NCBI GenBank assembly: GCA_043228905.1
Contig: JBHGNT010000004.1
Location: 6,262,001 to 6,326,000 of the forward strand
Source: Azolla caroliniana
Lineage: Eukaryota > Polypodiophyta
DNA length: 64,000 nt
Direction of reading: 5' to 3'
Under the pieces are notes generated by a model. It saw only the letters and a program-made list of their open reading frames with translations. It was not told where the DNA came from and did not search any database. Shown here piece after piece: positions 12,180 to 22,937 of the stretch. Made by a program: the position numbers and the translations under genes. The first letter of the stretch is position 1. The number at the start of each line of letters is the position of its first letter.

Positions 12180-12646
12180 TCTGCCCCCACCAAACCGCAC
12201 ATCCACCGGTATGTGCCAAGAAGGGGAAATAGGTGAGATCTTCGGCCATGGCGGTCAACCGAGTCGTTAGCGTCTTTGTCAACTTTGCCCGACTTTGTCT
12301 TCCACTTCAAGCAAGCGCATCCGTCCCACATCGACCACCGTAGCCTCCCGGTCCGCCATATCCATCGTATGCTCTCGAACCGTCGGCTCCATCCGATCCA
12401 CCATACTCGATGGAGTTTGCCGAACCACTGTCTCCGCCCGGTTCGCCAGACCCAGTCTTCGCACACCTCTCTTTGTCTTCCTTCATTCTCCACGCGCGAC
12501 CTTGGATCGAATCCTCGTTCTTCCCGACTGTTTGCCGAAAATTGCACCGTGTGCTCTTCGTCCACGCTTGTCTTGCCTCAGCCGCTTCCTCGACTCGGCA
12601 TTGCCACACGCCGAACTTCGTCATCGATCATCCTCGTGCTTGTCGT

Positions 12647-15070
12647 TCAGCCCTTATGCGGCCACATCGCACGTCTCGCAATCCGCTCCGCTCTGCGTAC
12701 CCTTTCGAAAAGGTACGTTGCTTCCCCGACATCCGTGTCGGTGCTCTCATCTTCGGTGTCCTCCACAACCTCCGATGTTGCCGCTTCGCCCCGAGGTACA
12801 CCCTCTTGGTCCGCCTGGCCCCACACGTCCTTCGGGACGCCGCTTTGTCTCTCCCCGATGCATAAATCTTTGCTCTCCGCGCACCATCCTCCGCTTTCGT
12901 CGTTCATCCGCCGATCTCGGAAACTCACCGCTCCGTCTCTTGCAGCGTGCTTGCCTCTCAAAGGCTCGACCGGTCCGCCGTTGCCGGTCACTTGTTGCCG
13001 CTCTTCCGGCTGCATGCTTGCTTCTTGGCCCTTCGCCGGCCGTAGTGCATGCTCCGTTTTATGCCGTAATGCATGCTTCGTGTTACACGCTTCTTCCGCC
13101 GTAGTCCCGACCTCTGCGTCGGCCTCTTCTTCCTTTCTCGTCAGAGACCCTTCCGTCTCCGTTTGGCCCTCTTGGCTGTGCTCATCCGTCTTCACGCACC
13201 GGGTACCCGTTCCGGTAGCCTTGTCCGTTCCGGTCTCTGACTCCTCGCCGCCACCTGCCGTCTCTCCGGTCTTATGTTGATCCGCAACCGCCAAAGTCTC
13301 TAGAATAGGTGGGGAGGGTCCCACTCGTTTTCGGTCTTCCACGGAACCGTAGTCATCATGCCTGCTTGGCCTCCCTCTCGCGCTCACCGGCTCCCACCGG
13401 GTGTTGTGGCTCGTTCGCCCCGACCTCCAATCATGCTGACTTAGCCTTCGCCCGGATCGGTCTCGGCTGATCGAGTTCCGGTTTGGTCGGCTCCCTTCCG
13501 TAATCATAACCGGCCGGTACATGTTTGTCTGAACAAATCCGGCCTTGCCGGCTCTTCTTCGGTTCGGGCCTGGTTGACCGGACCCTGCTCCAATCTTCTT
13601 CCGCGTCGTCTTCCGGTCGTGTCGGATTATCGACCGGTTCATCTTCTGGTCGGGTCTGTTCTCGACTCTCTCCTCTTTGTCGCTCCCGACCTCTCCGTCG
13701 GTCCTCTTGTGTATGCCTGTTCCGAGACTCGCATCCTCATCTTCGTGCATGTTCGCTCCAGGCCACGCCTCCTCATGGCCACCGCCCTTCTCTCCGGTCT
13801 TATGTTGGCATTTGAGCGCAACTGCCGTGGTCTCCGGTCTCGGTGTCGAGGGGTCTTTCCTCCGTCCGCTATGACCTTCCTCGTCGTCGTTTCGGTCGCC
13901 CGCTTTGCCGTCGCCACCTTCCGTCTCTCTGGTCTCACGTGGGCTCTCGGGGCCGACCGCCGAAGTCTCTAGAATAGGCGTGGGAAAAGTCTCGGTACCA
14001 TCACTCGCCAATGTCATGTTTGTAGCCACCTTCGTTCGGACGCCGTGGTCCGTGGCTATCTCGTCCCCGGTTAAGCAAGCCTCGGTTATGCTTGCGACCT
14101 CCTTGTCCTCATCGTCGTCTCGGTTGCCCACCTTGCCGCCGCCACTGCCCGTCGTTCTAGGACTCATGCCGGCACTCGGGCCGGCCGCTGGAGCCTCTAG
14201 GACCGGTGTGGGTAAGGACCCGGCACCACCGCTCGTTGTGTCTGTAGTTGCCTCCGTCCGGACGTCATTGTCCGCGACTACCCCGCCTTCGATCATGCAA
14301 GCCTCGGTTACGCTTGGCACCATCTCTTCCATGTCTTCGTCTCGGTTGCCCGCCTTGCCGCCGCCGCCACCCGTCACTCTAGGTCTCACGCCGGCACTCG
14401 GGCCGACCGTCGGAGCCTCTAGGACCGGTGTGTGTAAGGTCGTGGCACCTCCGCTTGTCTCTTCCCCACTTGATGTTTTGGGCCGCCATGTCCCGAATCC
14501 GTAGTTACCGGCCTCCATGGCCGTCCCTTCACCGCAAGGCAAGAGGGTCGATTGCTCCGCACCCTCTCCCATGTTGCCGTCGTACGCTCTTCCGGCCTCT
14601 GTATAGGCCCCATCATCCACACATAGGGAGGCTTCTTCCTCCACATCCTCGGATCGTCTCCGACCCGAATCCATAATAAACCCTCCTTCGGCTTTGATTT
14701 TCGCTTTCACAAGCTCGCATGCCTCTCGTACCAAGGCTTCGATGTCGAGCTCCACTGAACCGTTCCACGGGGAGCTTTCCTCCGTCGGCAGTGATGCGTA
14801 GTTACTCACCATCCTCCTTTCACCGCCGCTTGCGGGCCGTGTTGCGGACGATCGCATCTCCTCGTGTCGTCGACATATCCTCTCTACCTCATTCCAATCC
14901 TCGGTGAGGCTGTATGCCCCTTCATCATCTTCGAGTTCGGGTAAAATGGCCATTTTCCCCTTTTCATCGACCGACTTTAAAAATAGTAGGACCTTGTCCG
15001 CCCCCACCGATCTTTGATCCCAGTCTGAGAGTTCAGCAAAACGATGCTCGAACTCTCGGAATGCTTTCAT
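12647..15070 (-). CDS. X1 Gag-like protein, repeat-rich C-terminus
   Basis: An 807-codon open frame. The N-terminal 90 residues (AFREFEHRF, LSDWDQRSVGADKVLLFLKS, LTEDWNEVERICRR) match the second half of the X5, X3 and X6 Gag domain. The long C-terminal part is low in complexity and carries degenerate repeats of about 65 residues around a TPVLEAPAAGPSAG core, an RxTxxxGG stretch, a KAGNRDDDE stretch and a VxSxTEACxxxG stretch. The upstream half of the Gag domain (QAVERVVERV type) is missing. A short frame at 15213-15077 ends in a stop just before this one. No zinc knuckle was found. The product would be a structural protein of the particle, if still made. Confidence 0.7.
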   Translation of the reverse strand: MKAFREFEHRFAELSDWDQRSVGADKVLLFLKSVDEKGKMAILPELEDDEGAYSLTEDWNEVERICRRHEEMRSSATRPASGGERRMVSNYASLPTEESSPWNGSVELDIEALVREACELVKAKIKAEGGFIMDSGRRRSEDVEEEASLCVDDGAYTEAGRAYDGNMGEGAEQSTLLPCGEGTAMEAGNYGFGTWRPKTSSGEETSGGATTLHTPVLEAPTVGPSAGVRPRVTGGGGGKAGNRDEDMEEMVPSVTEACMIEGGVVADNDVRTEATTDTTSGGAGSLPTPVLEAPAAGPSAGMSPRTTGSGGGKVGNRDDDEDKEVASITEACLTGDEIATDHGVRTKVATNMTLASDGTETFPTPILETSAVGPESPRETRETEGGDGKAGDRNDDEEGHSGRRKDPSTPRPETTAVALKCQHKTGEKGGGHEEAWPGANMHEDEDASLGTGIHKRTDGEVGSDKEERVENRPDQKMNRSIIRHDRKTTRKKIGAGSGQPGPNRRRAGKAGFVQTNMYRPVMITEGSRPNRNSISRDRSGRRLSQHDWRSGRTSHNTRWEPVSARGRPSRHDDYGSVEDRKRVGPSPPILETLAVADQHKTGETAGGGEESETGTDKATGTGTRCVKTDEHSQEGQTETEGSLTRKEEEADAEVGTTAEEACNTKHALRHKTEHALRPAKGQEASMQPEERQQVTGNGGPVEPLRGKHAARDGAVSFRDRRMNDESGGWCAESKDLCIGERQSGVPKDVWGQADQEGVPRGEAATSEVVEDTEDESTDTDVGEATYLFERVRRAERIARRAMWPHKG

Positions 15071-15236
15071 TGCGCTCTAAGGAGCCTTTGCCGATGCTAC
15101 CCATAGACCGAACTCGCGTCGATCATACTCGCATGCCTCGTCCCGTCTTTCTCTTTGCCTTGCAAAATCCTTCACCATCCTCACCATTGCTTCCATGATG
15201 TCTTCCTCTTCCATCCTCTTTCTCCCTTGCTGCCTA

Positions 15237-15254
15237 TTCACGTCGGGTTCACCA
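15237..15254 (-). promoter_or_regulatory. X1 primer-binding site
   Basis: The minus strand reads TGGTGAACCCGACGTGAA four bases inside the 5' LTR. The same 18 nt follow the 5' LTRs of X3, X5 and X6. The ending complementary to CCA fits a tRNA 3' end, but I could not name the tRNA. Confidence 0.8.
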
Positions 15255-15258
15255 AAGA

Positions 15259-15816
15259 TGTCGCGTTGCTACGCGCGCGTGTGTAGAATAAGGCGGCACC
15301 ACGGGGGTCTCGGACGAGGGAGTAGAGGAGAAGGAATAAGACACAAAATTGAAGTTTAGCTCAAGAGGAGAAGAGAAAGAATAGCACAATAACATAGAAT
15401 AGACGGAGGCAAGATACTCAACAAGTTAGTTTAAGAAAACATAAACGCTTTACAATGGTGGCCGCGATGGCCGCACCAAAACGACTATGAGAAAAACCCT
15501 AGAAGAATAAGCAAGTAGCGAAGTATAGTAAAACCCTAAAGGAAACCCAAGAAGAAAACCCTAACCGAAACCCTAAAACCGAATAGGAAACCCTCGACCT
15601 AAGTGCTATCCCTCTCTCCCTCAAAATAGGCAACCCTTCATAAGTGACCCCTCCCTTCCTTTTATAGCCCAAGGAGGGAGAAACCTTACAATGTGGGACA
15701 AAATTTCCCCTCTTATTTCTATACACCTTTTCCTAGTACACGTGTGCACATGTTGCACACCACCGACTTGCCCTTTCCACCCCGGTTTCTGCCTATGGAC
15801 GAAAATCTTCATGACA
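15259..15816 (-). repeat. X1 5' LTR
   Basis: Partner of 11622-12179, with the same length and the same TATA and telo-box layout. Its right edge TGTCATGAAG (minus sense) meets the CCGG target duplication. Confidence 0.9.
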
Positions 15817-15962
15817 CCGGAGTGAATGTGATCAGCAGAAGAACGTGTGATAAACTAAAGTTCCAAGAATGGGAATTGTGGCCATTCTAGTCATGAATGA
15901 CGGACACGAGCTCAATCCGACCGACTGGACTCATTCAGAATTTGGGGATCACCATCAGAGTA
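15817..15962 (+). pseudogene. G1 protease, continued after X1
   Basis: The frame resumes with GVNVISRRTCDKL and then a decayed WELWPF and TSSIRPTGLI segment, matching the G3 order GVNVISLHTCNAL and TSSVRPTGLI. It is cut at 15962 by G2. The rest of G1 is not in the window and presumably lies beyond C3. Confidence 0.8.
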
Positions 15963-16258
15963 TGTCATGATATTGGCAAGCCTTGAACCCATGACCTTAT
16001 GTTATTTGGGTCAAGCTCTTGACCATTATACCATCTATCGTAATACGTAAAATATTATTTTCATTTATGTTTTATTATAGGAAATTAATGTATATTCCAG
16101 ATTTCTCTGGAACATTCTAGAAGCTTTAAGACTCCTCCTGAGAACACTATAAAAGGAGGCACAAGGCATTATGTTTAACCAAATTAGTTCAACGCTAGTC
16201 TTAAGCCTCATAGAGATTTTGTACTTACTCTTCATATAATATATCATCTGTTATCATC

Positions 16259-16309
<51 letters not shown>

Positions 16310-16416
16310 CTGTCTCTCTCTCTCGGGAGTCTTACGTAGTCCCGTGCTCTTAGTACTAATAGTACTTCCCTTCTCCAGTACTAATTCTCTCTCTACTTTA
16401 GTACTATTCCTGACAG
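15963..16416 (+). repeat. G2 5' LTR
   Basis: It starts TGTCATGATAT and ends TATTCCTGACA. TATAAAAGG lies at 16148, and AAATTAGTTCAA at 16181-16192 sits 33 nt further on, where transcription should start. A (CT)n tract fills 16263-16305. Confidence 0.85.
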
Positions 16417-16418
16417 TT

Positions 16419-16430
16419 TGAACCAATTTG
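16419..16430 (+). promoter_or_regulatory. G2 primer-binding site, probably self-primed
   Basis: Two bases inside the LTR the strand reads TTGAACCAATTT. This is the exact reverse complement of AAATTGGTTCAA at 22099-22110 in the 3' LTR, located about 33 nt after its TATA box. No tRNA-type TGG motif is present. The layout matches the self-priming known for Tf1/sushi elements. Confidence 0.6.
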
Positions 16431-16485
16431 CCCTCTAGTCTTCTTTTCGGTTTCCCTCATCCGCTTACCCCTTTTTTCCAATACT

Positions 16486-17915
16486 ATGGCTACTGTTAGT
16501 GCCCAAGAATATCAATCCATTTTCTCCGAGCTATAGGGTCTAAAAGAAAAAATTGTTGCCTTGGAACAAGAAAACCAACGATTGTTAGGGGATCTCAACA
16601 AATCGTTCTAGAAAAACAGCAAACGTAGCAACAACATGGGGAGTTTCAACAACAACATGGGGAGTTAGCATTACTTGTACAACAACTTGAAGCAACCATT
16701 GTAGCATTGCAACAAGAAGGATCAAGTCCCCAAGGATTTCATAAAGAGCCCAAAATTGGACTTCCTATGAAATTCGATGGAACATGATCACAATTCAGGG
16801 GATTTCTTAATCAGGTACGCTTAGTCATTCAAATGCATCCTTCCCGATACCCCACTGATGCATCCCGAATCGGCCTAATAGGCATGTTGCTTAGCGGCTC
16901 AACCTTGGCATGGTTCCCTCCACTTCTAGAAAAACAATTGCCCTTGCTTAATAACTTTGAAGACTTTATTAGCGAGTTTCAAGCCTACTTTGGAGATACC
17001 GACAACATCAAGATGGTGATCAACAAAATCTGATGATTGCATCAAGGTGATCATCTAGCCTCTGCCTACGTGGCGGATTTCTGTCTACTCGCCTTAGATA
17101 TCCCCTGGGATGATCAAGCATTAATGGAGCAGTTTCGCTACGGCCTGTGAAACCATGTCAAAGATTTACTCTTAACCTTCCCCGAAGAACCAAAGTCTCT
17201 TACAGAGGCAATAAGTTGAGCGGTCCAATGCGACAACCGCCTTTTCGAATGATGTTCTGAACGTCAATTACAAATACCACGCCCTAGGCTGGAGCCCACA
17301 TACGCCTCAGTCGCGGCTATACCATTTGCACGAGACGTATCTCAAGCAAATACTCTGACACCGATGGAGATCGACACCATGCATCGACGTGGCCCGTTAT
17401 CGGAAGAAGAAAAGCAACGATGATGTGCAAATCGATTATGTCTTTATTGTGGTGGACGAGGGCATATCGCAATCAACTGTCCCCATAGGCCAAGAAGACA
17501 GGTAAATCAAATTGTAGCTTGTACTAAACCCGAATCAATTCTTCCCTTAGGAGTGTCTGATAGTATTAATATTATTAATAGCCCATGTATGTCAAACAAA
17601 TTTGAAATCCTTAGTCAATTAGAAGAAGAGTTAAATGACTGAGTCCAACCAAAATAGGAGCCGTTTGGTTGGACATCCCTAGATCTGTACAACCCATTAG
17701 TGGTTCCATTCCCTCCAAGCAAGTTAGCAATGTGTTATTAGCCCAAGTCATGATTAGTACTAAATGTACCCCTCGAGTACATGTCTTAGCACTTTTAGAT
17801 TCTGGAGCCAATTCCTATTTAATGGATCGGAATTTTGCCCAAGCTTCTCAGATATCCTTAAGAAAACTTCCTTGCCCCGCATCTGTAGTAGTCATTGATG
17901 GTCGTCCCATTGCTT
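16486..17915 (+). pseudogene. G2 gag and protease (before X2)
   Basis: The gag starts at ATG 16486 with a Gln-rich coiled region (EKIVALEQENQRLL). A capsid-like segment follows (FRGFLNQVRLVIQMHPS..YPTDASRIGLIGMLLSGSTLAWF near 16795-16920), then a zinc knuckle CLYCGGRGHIAINC near 17440-17475. The protease site is LLDSGANSYLMD near 17795-17828, with a canonical D-S-G-A. Stops inside gag include TAG or TGA near 16532, 17032 and 17149. X2 enters at the codons for Ala-Ser-Gly at 17916. Confidence 0.8.
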
Positions 17916-17919
17916 CCGG

Positions 17920-18592
17920 TGTCGCGTTGTTACGCGCGTGCGTATAGAACGAGGCAGGACCACAGGGGTCTTGGACCGAGGAATAACCGAACAGGAGTAG
18001 GAGCAAGAAAGACAACGGCCGTGCTTCCACACACACACACACGCGGATACACATAAACCGCAACCGAATGAAACAACGGAAACGAGACGAATGCGTATAT
18101 GTATGTATATATTCTGATGAAAAAGGGTTACAACTGGCAGACTGGTGAGCAACAAAACTCCTACGCCTACACACACGCACACAGAATAGCGAGATGGAGA
18201 CTCTGCCGGAAGCACTCGGGCGTTCCGCGGAGCAGAGTCAGCCTCCCAAAAACCTGCATAGAGCAAATACAAAGGAAGACGGAGGAGAAGAGCTCAGTCC
18301 CAGTCCGACAACACTTCGTCCCCGACAAAAGCGATCCCTTTTACGATTCCTCTCCCTCTCTTTTATAGACCAAGGAGGGAGGCTATTACAACTTGTTTCA
18401 TCCTCTTTATTCTCTGTCCTTTCAGACAAAGATATGCCTCGATTTCCTACCTATCAAATCCGTGCGACCTAGGATATTCACATCAGCTGACTTGTACCTA
18501 AATATGTACATTACAACAAAACTTGTGCCCGCGTGTAAGGTCCGGTTCGCGCACATCATTCTCCAATTCCGCGGACGGTTTTCTCCATGACA
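17920..18592 (-). mobile_element. X2: solo LTR of the X family in the G2 protease
   Basis: A single LTR of 673 bp on the minus strand, from TGTCATGGAGAAAACCG to TAACAACGCGACA, with no partner or internal region. A TATA box (CTATAAAAGAGAGGG) lies near 18360. CCGG is present on both sides (17916-17919 and 18593-18596), and the G2 frame rejoins as Ala-Ser-Gly-Asn once the LTR and one CCGG are removed. It is a solo LTR left by recombination between two LTRs. Confidence 0.9.
18199..18239 (-). other. X2 leader hairpin
   Basis: An 8-bp perfect stem, GACTCTGC with GCAGAGTC, encloses a loop that can form an inner GGAA/TTCC stem. It lies about 120 nt downstream of the TATA box, so it would be near the 5' end of the RNA. 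X4, X5 and X8 carry the equivalent hairpin with compensatory changes. Confidence 0.55.
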
Positions 18593-21500
18593 CCGGGAAT
18601 ATTGTAGAAGAGTCAGAACCCATTCAGGTTGTCCTAGGTAGTTTTGTGCGTGTGCTATCATTTAATATAATTAGTAGTCCAGAGCATCCCATTGTCCTGG
18701 GATTACCTTGGTTTGAATTACATAATCCAGACATAGATTGGAGAACAAGAGAAGTCCGATATCGACAACCCCAAGAATCTACTCATCGAGTTTCGACCAT
18801 TTCACACCATCAATTACACGAAGAAGGACACAAGGAGGCAATGTTTCTATTTGCAATATCAGTACATCCTTCTAGCAATATTAAGAAGAAATCCTTAGTG
18901 CAACTTCCGGCGAAATATCATCCTTATGTCGATGTATTTGACAAGGTAAAAGCCGGTACTCTTCCTCCTCATCGTCCCTATGATTGTCCCTACGATTTAC
19001 AACCAGGAACAGAGCCACCATGGGGACCAATTTACAACTTGTCACCAACCGAGTTAGAAGTCCTTCGAGCCTACATAGAGGAGAACTTGGCGAGCGGGTT
19101 TATTCGTCATTCGAAATCTCCGGCCGGTGCACCCATCTTCTTTGTTAAGAAGAAAGATGGATCACTTCGTCTCGTCGTTGTTTACTGAGGCTTGAATAAG
19201 GTCACCATTAGGAATAGGTATGCACTTCCTCTTATATCAAGTCTTTTAGAGCAAGTAAATGGTGCCAAGTTTTTTACGAAAGTCGATCTACGAGGAGCGT
19301 ATAACCTCATGCGGATCCGACCAGGAGACGAATGGAAGACCGCCTTTTGCATGCGGTATGGGCATTTCCAGTATACTGTTATGCCGTTCGGTGTAACCAA
19401 TGCGCTTGCAGACTTCCAACACATGGAAAATGATATATTCAGAGACCTCTTGGATATCTGGATGATCTATTGAATTATTCAAAGACCCACGAAGAGCATG
19501 ATTCTCATGTACTATTAGTACTAAAACGATTCTGAGAGAATGGTCTTTATGCCAAACTAGAAAAATGTAGCTTTGACTGCAAGCAAGTGGAATTTCTAGG
19601 CTACGTCATCTCCTCAAAGGGCATCTCCATGGATCCAGCTAAAGTCAAAACTATGCTAGAGTGGCACACTCCACGTTCATTATGAGATGTACAATGTTTC
19701 CTAGGTTTTGCTAACTTCTACCGCAAGTTTATACAAGATTACTCGAAGATTATTTTACCTCTCACACAACTTACAAAGAAGGGACATGCATTTCTTTGGT
19801 CCAATGAAGCGGATATGGCTTTTAGGCATCTTAAGAAAGCCTTTACATCAGCTCCTATTCTAGCTCATGTGGATACAAACAAACCATTCATCATGGAGGC
19901 TGACACATTGGATTTCGCCCTCGGTAGCATCCTTTTCTCAACAAGGAGATAAAGAAGAGTTACATCCTGTGGCTTTCCATTCGCGCAAATTTGATGCCGC
20001 GGAAATAAACTACGAGATACATGACAAGGAGTTATTAGCCATCGTTGATTCATTTGTGCAATGGCGGCACTTCTTAGAGGGCTCTCCACATTAGGTCATT
20101 GTCTTCAGTGATCACAAAAGTCTTGCTTATTTCCAGAATGCTCGTGTACTAAATCGACGACAAGCTCAGTGGGCCCAATTCCTCACACGTTTTGACTTCA
20201 AAATCACATATCAACCGGGGAAGCCGCTAGGAAAAGCAGATGCACTATCACGACGTTCATATCTTGCACCTCATCTTGGTGATCCAACGTTGGATAATCA
20301 AAAGCAGGTAATCTTGGGACCAACACGTTTGCACACGACACGGATTTTTCACACTCCACTAGATTCCCGGATTATCGATGCCATACATGCTAACTTGAAG
20401 ATTGACAATTTTGCTCAAGCCATTGTAGCGCACATTGATACCTCTCAGGCATCCTATTCCCAGTCTCAACAACCAGGTATGGATTACCGACAATTCGAAT
20501 ATCATGATGGTTTATTGTTCTTTAAAAAGCTCCTATATATTCTAATTGCTCCTGTCACCTTCAAATCGTCTGAAATTGTCACGATACCCATACAGTGGGA
20601 CATTTCGGTAGTATGAAGACGTTGGATCTAGTTAAACAATCTTTTTGGTGGCCCCATATGCGACGTTTTGTCGACGACTACGTTCGGACCTGTGATGCTT
20701 GCTGCCGAGCAAAGATGACATGACATCATCCATATGGCTTGTTGGAACCCTTACCGATTCCAGGTAAGCTGTGGTAGTCTATTTGTCTTGATTTTATCAT
20801 AGATTTTCCAGTCTCAAAGGGTATCGATGCTATCTTAACCGTCGTTGATCGATATACTAAGATGGCACATTTTGTGCCGTGTACTAAGGCCATCACTAGT
20901 GAGGAAACCGCCGCCCTCGTCATGCGTGAGGTATTTCGGCATCATGGCCTCCCAAACAGTATCATTAGTGACCGAGGACCTCAATTCGTCTCCAAATTTT
21001 GGAAGCATCTCTTCAAGATGCTCAAGGTCTCTTGTAACCTCTCCTCTGACTACCATCCCCAGACCAATGGGCAGGCGGAATGAACAAATCAAACGCTGGA
21101 ACAATACCTTCGGTGTTTTCTGAGTTATGAGCAGGACGATTGGGCTGATATTCTCCACTTTGCGGAGTTTGCCTATAATAACGATATTCACTCCTCGACT
21201 TTGGTCTCCCCATTTTACGCTTATATTGGTTCTCATCCTCGCTGGTTTGTAATCGACACCCCAGAGCTACCTACCAATCCTCGTGCCGAGGGTCATTTGG
21301 AGAGGCTACGCAAGATCCAGATGGATCTCTGTACTCATCTTCTTCATGCTCAACACACAGAGAAGACTTATGTGGATCGTCATCGGCTTCTGTCCTCTTT
21401 TGCCATCGGAGATCGAGTATGGCTTTTACGTCGTCACATCAAGATTACTCGACCGTGCAACAAGTTGGATTATCAACGACAACTCGGTCCTTTCCGTATT

Positions 21501-21880
21501 ACCGGTAAGGTTAATGATGTCACATTCTGCCTTGATCTCCTCCACATCTTCAAATACATCCGGTCTTCCATAGTTCTCTTGTTGAACCTTATAAAGCAAA
21601 CACTATTCCCAATCGTGTTACACCACCGCCGCCCTCGCTTGAGTTAGACGCCAACCCGCAGTATGAAGTTGTTGCCCTCCTCGACTCCAAATTTGTTCGC
21701 AACAAACTTTATTATTTGGTCAATTGTCTTGGCTATAGTCCGAGCCAACGTACTTGGGAACCCATCGAGCATGTCGCCAATGCTTAGGATCTTCTTGCTG
21801 ATTTCCACCAATAGTATGCGGACAAACCCAGTCCTCAATCAGCGCCAACTCGTTACACTCGTCGTCTTAAGAGGGGTATA
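18593..21880 (+). pseudogene. G2 pol: reverse transcriptase, RNase H, integrase and chromodomain
   Basis: The pieces read in order. The protease end is VLGLPWFELHNPDIDW (18690). Reverse transcriptase shows FIRHSKSPAGAPIFFVKKKDGS (19095-19160), [11 protein letters not shown] (19285) and a damaged active-site region near 19460. RNase H shows [21 protein letters not shown] (19975-20035) and YQPGKPLGKADALSRR (20210-20255). Integrase runs from an HHCC remnant (HTVGHFG..MK near 20590, CDACCRAK near 20692) through ISDRGPQFVSKFW (20965) and PQTNGQAE (21056). The chromodomain reads YEVVALLDSKFVRNKLYYLV..LGYSPSQRTWEP near 21662-21765. At least six in-frame TGA codons stand at positions where the family expects Arg. 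Confidence 0.85.
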
Positions 21881-22327
21881 ATGTCATGATATGGCAAGAC
21901 TCGAACCCATGAACTTATGTTATATGGGTCGAGCTCTTGAGCATTATACCATCTATGGTAATACGTAGGATATTATTTTCATTTAAGTTTTATTATAGGA
22001 AATTAATGTATATTCCAGATTTCTCTAGAACATTCTAGAAGCTTCAGGACTCCTCCTGAGAACACTATAAAAGGAGGCACAAGGCATTATGTTGAACCAA
22101 ATTGGTTCAACACCAGTCTTAAGCCTCATAGCCATTTTGTACTTACTCTTCATATAATATATCATATGTTATCATCATCTCTGTCTCTGTCTCTAGACTT
22201 GTCCTCGTTATCTCTCTCTCTCTCTCTCTCTCTCTCGGGAGTCTTACGTAGTCCCGTCCTCTTTGTACTAATAGTACTTCCCTTCTCCAGTACTAATTCT
22301 CTCTCTGTTTTAGTACTATTCCTGATA
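21881..22327 (+). repeat. G2 3' LTR
   Basis: Starts TGTCATGATATGGC, ends TATTCCTGATA (expected TGACA). TATAAAAGG is at 22066 and the intact AAATTGGTTCAA at 22099-22110. A shorter (CT)n tract is at 22212-22236. Confidence 0.8.
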
Positions 22328-22330
22328 GAG

Positions 22331-22833
22331 TGTGAGGAATTGGCGCGTAATATTGCTCGGCCACAACTGAGTCTTGAACACTTCGATGAGAATGGACAAC
22401 ACGGAAATGAGAACTAAAGAGTGAACACAAGATGTTTACGTGGAAAACCCTAATAGGGAAAAACCACGAGAGTCCACAGAATCCGGACTATCACTATGAA
22501 GAGAATGGGTACAATCAGAGACTTGTAGGCAACGACCTCGAGCTCGGTTTCTTCGCCAACCGGCGGTTACAACAGAGTATCGCTTTGTATCTCTCTCTCC
22601 CTATCTGTCGCTCTCTTCTGTACAACAGTTACAACAACTATACTTCACACACATACAAAGTGATTTCCCTAAGTCATATTTATACTTATATGAAATTAGG
22701 GTTATTTACAAATATAGCCTCAATAGGCTTACTCAAAAAACATATCTGTAATAGATATGTCTTCTCTTCCAGTTCTTACCAGGTTCTCTTTATTCATCAC
22801 CAGATCCCATCCGGAGAGACTGATTTCCCAACA
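22331..22833 (-). repeat. C3 3' LTR
   Basis: On the minus strand it runs TGTTGGGAAATCAGTCTCTCC to ATTCCTCACA. The purine tract GTGAAGGGGAGAT stands just before it. The LTR shares blocks with C2 (CTCCGGATGGGAT, the TATAAATATGACTTAGGG promoter region and GTGGTTTTTCCC) but is clearly diverged. The outer boundary may be 22331 or 22333. Confidence 0.8.
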
Positions 22834-22937
22834 ATCTCCCCTTCACTCCGGCATGGGATATCTTGTCAACCCGATCCGCTTTCGACACGCATCTAGCTTG
22901 TCGGTTGTCAGGACCTTGGTCAGCATGTCCGACCCGT
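22834..22937 (-). pseudogene. C3 pol C-terminus
   Basis: Read on the minus strand, the frame resumes with GSDMLTKVLTTDKLDACRKR and ends in PMPE and a stop at about 22849. C2 ends GSDMLTKVLTPDKLEACRKR and PMPK. The upstream half of the same sentence (LTKIHMKEN) is at 37984-38015 on the other side of X3. Confidence 0.85.

Larger units (their letters stand above)
11622..15816 (-). mobile_element. X1: gag-only LTR retrotransposon inserted in G1
   Basis: Two 558-bp LTRs flank a primer-binding site, one gag-like gene and a purine tract, all on the minus strand. There is no pol. The insertion splits the Gly-Gly-Ser-Gly-Val codons of the G1 protease, and G1 resumes at 15817. The target CCGG is present at both edges (11618-11621 and 15817-15820), giving a 4-bp duplication. 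The layout fits the published class of terminal-repeat retrotransposons with a GAG domain (TR-GAG), which need pol from elsewhere. Confidence 0.9.
15963..22327 (+). mobile_element. G2: chromodomain gypsy element (chromovirus), decayed, inserted in G1
   Basis: LTRs of about 450 bp (15963-16416 and about 21881-22327) enclose gag, protease, reverse transcriptase, RNase H, integrase and a chromodomain in gypsy order. Flanking bases are GAGTA on the left (15958-15962) and GAGTG on the right (22328-22332), a 5-bp duplication with one mismatch. The coding region is full of stops, many of them TGA where the family expects Arg. Solo LTR X2 interrupts the protease. LTR divergence and the number of stops mark it as one of the oldest insertions here. 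Confidence 0.85.

Noticed and set aside
12276-13280. 334-codon plus-strand open frame
   Set aside because: It is the antisense shadow of the GC-rich X1 gag; Ser/Pro/Arg-rich and without motifs.
16263-16305. (CT)n tract as a possible promoter element
   Set aside because: Its length differs between the two G2 LTRs, so it behaves as a plain microsatellite.
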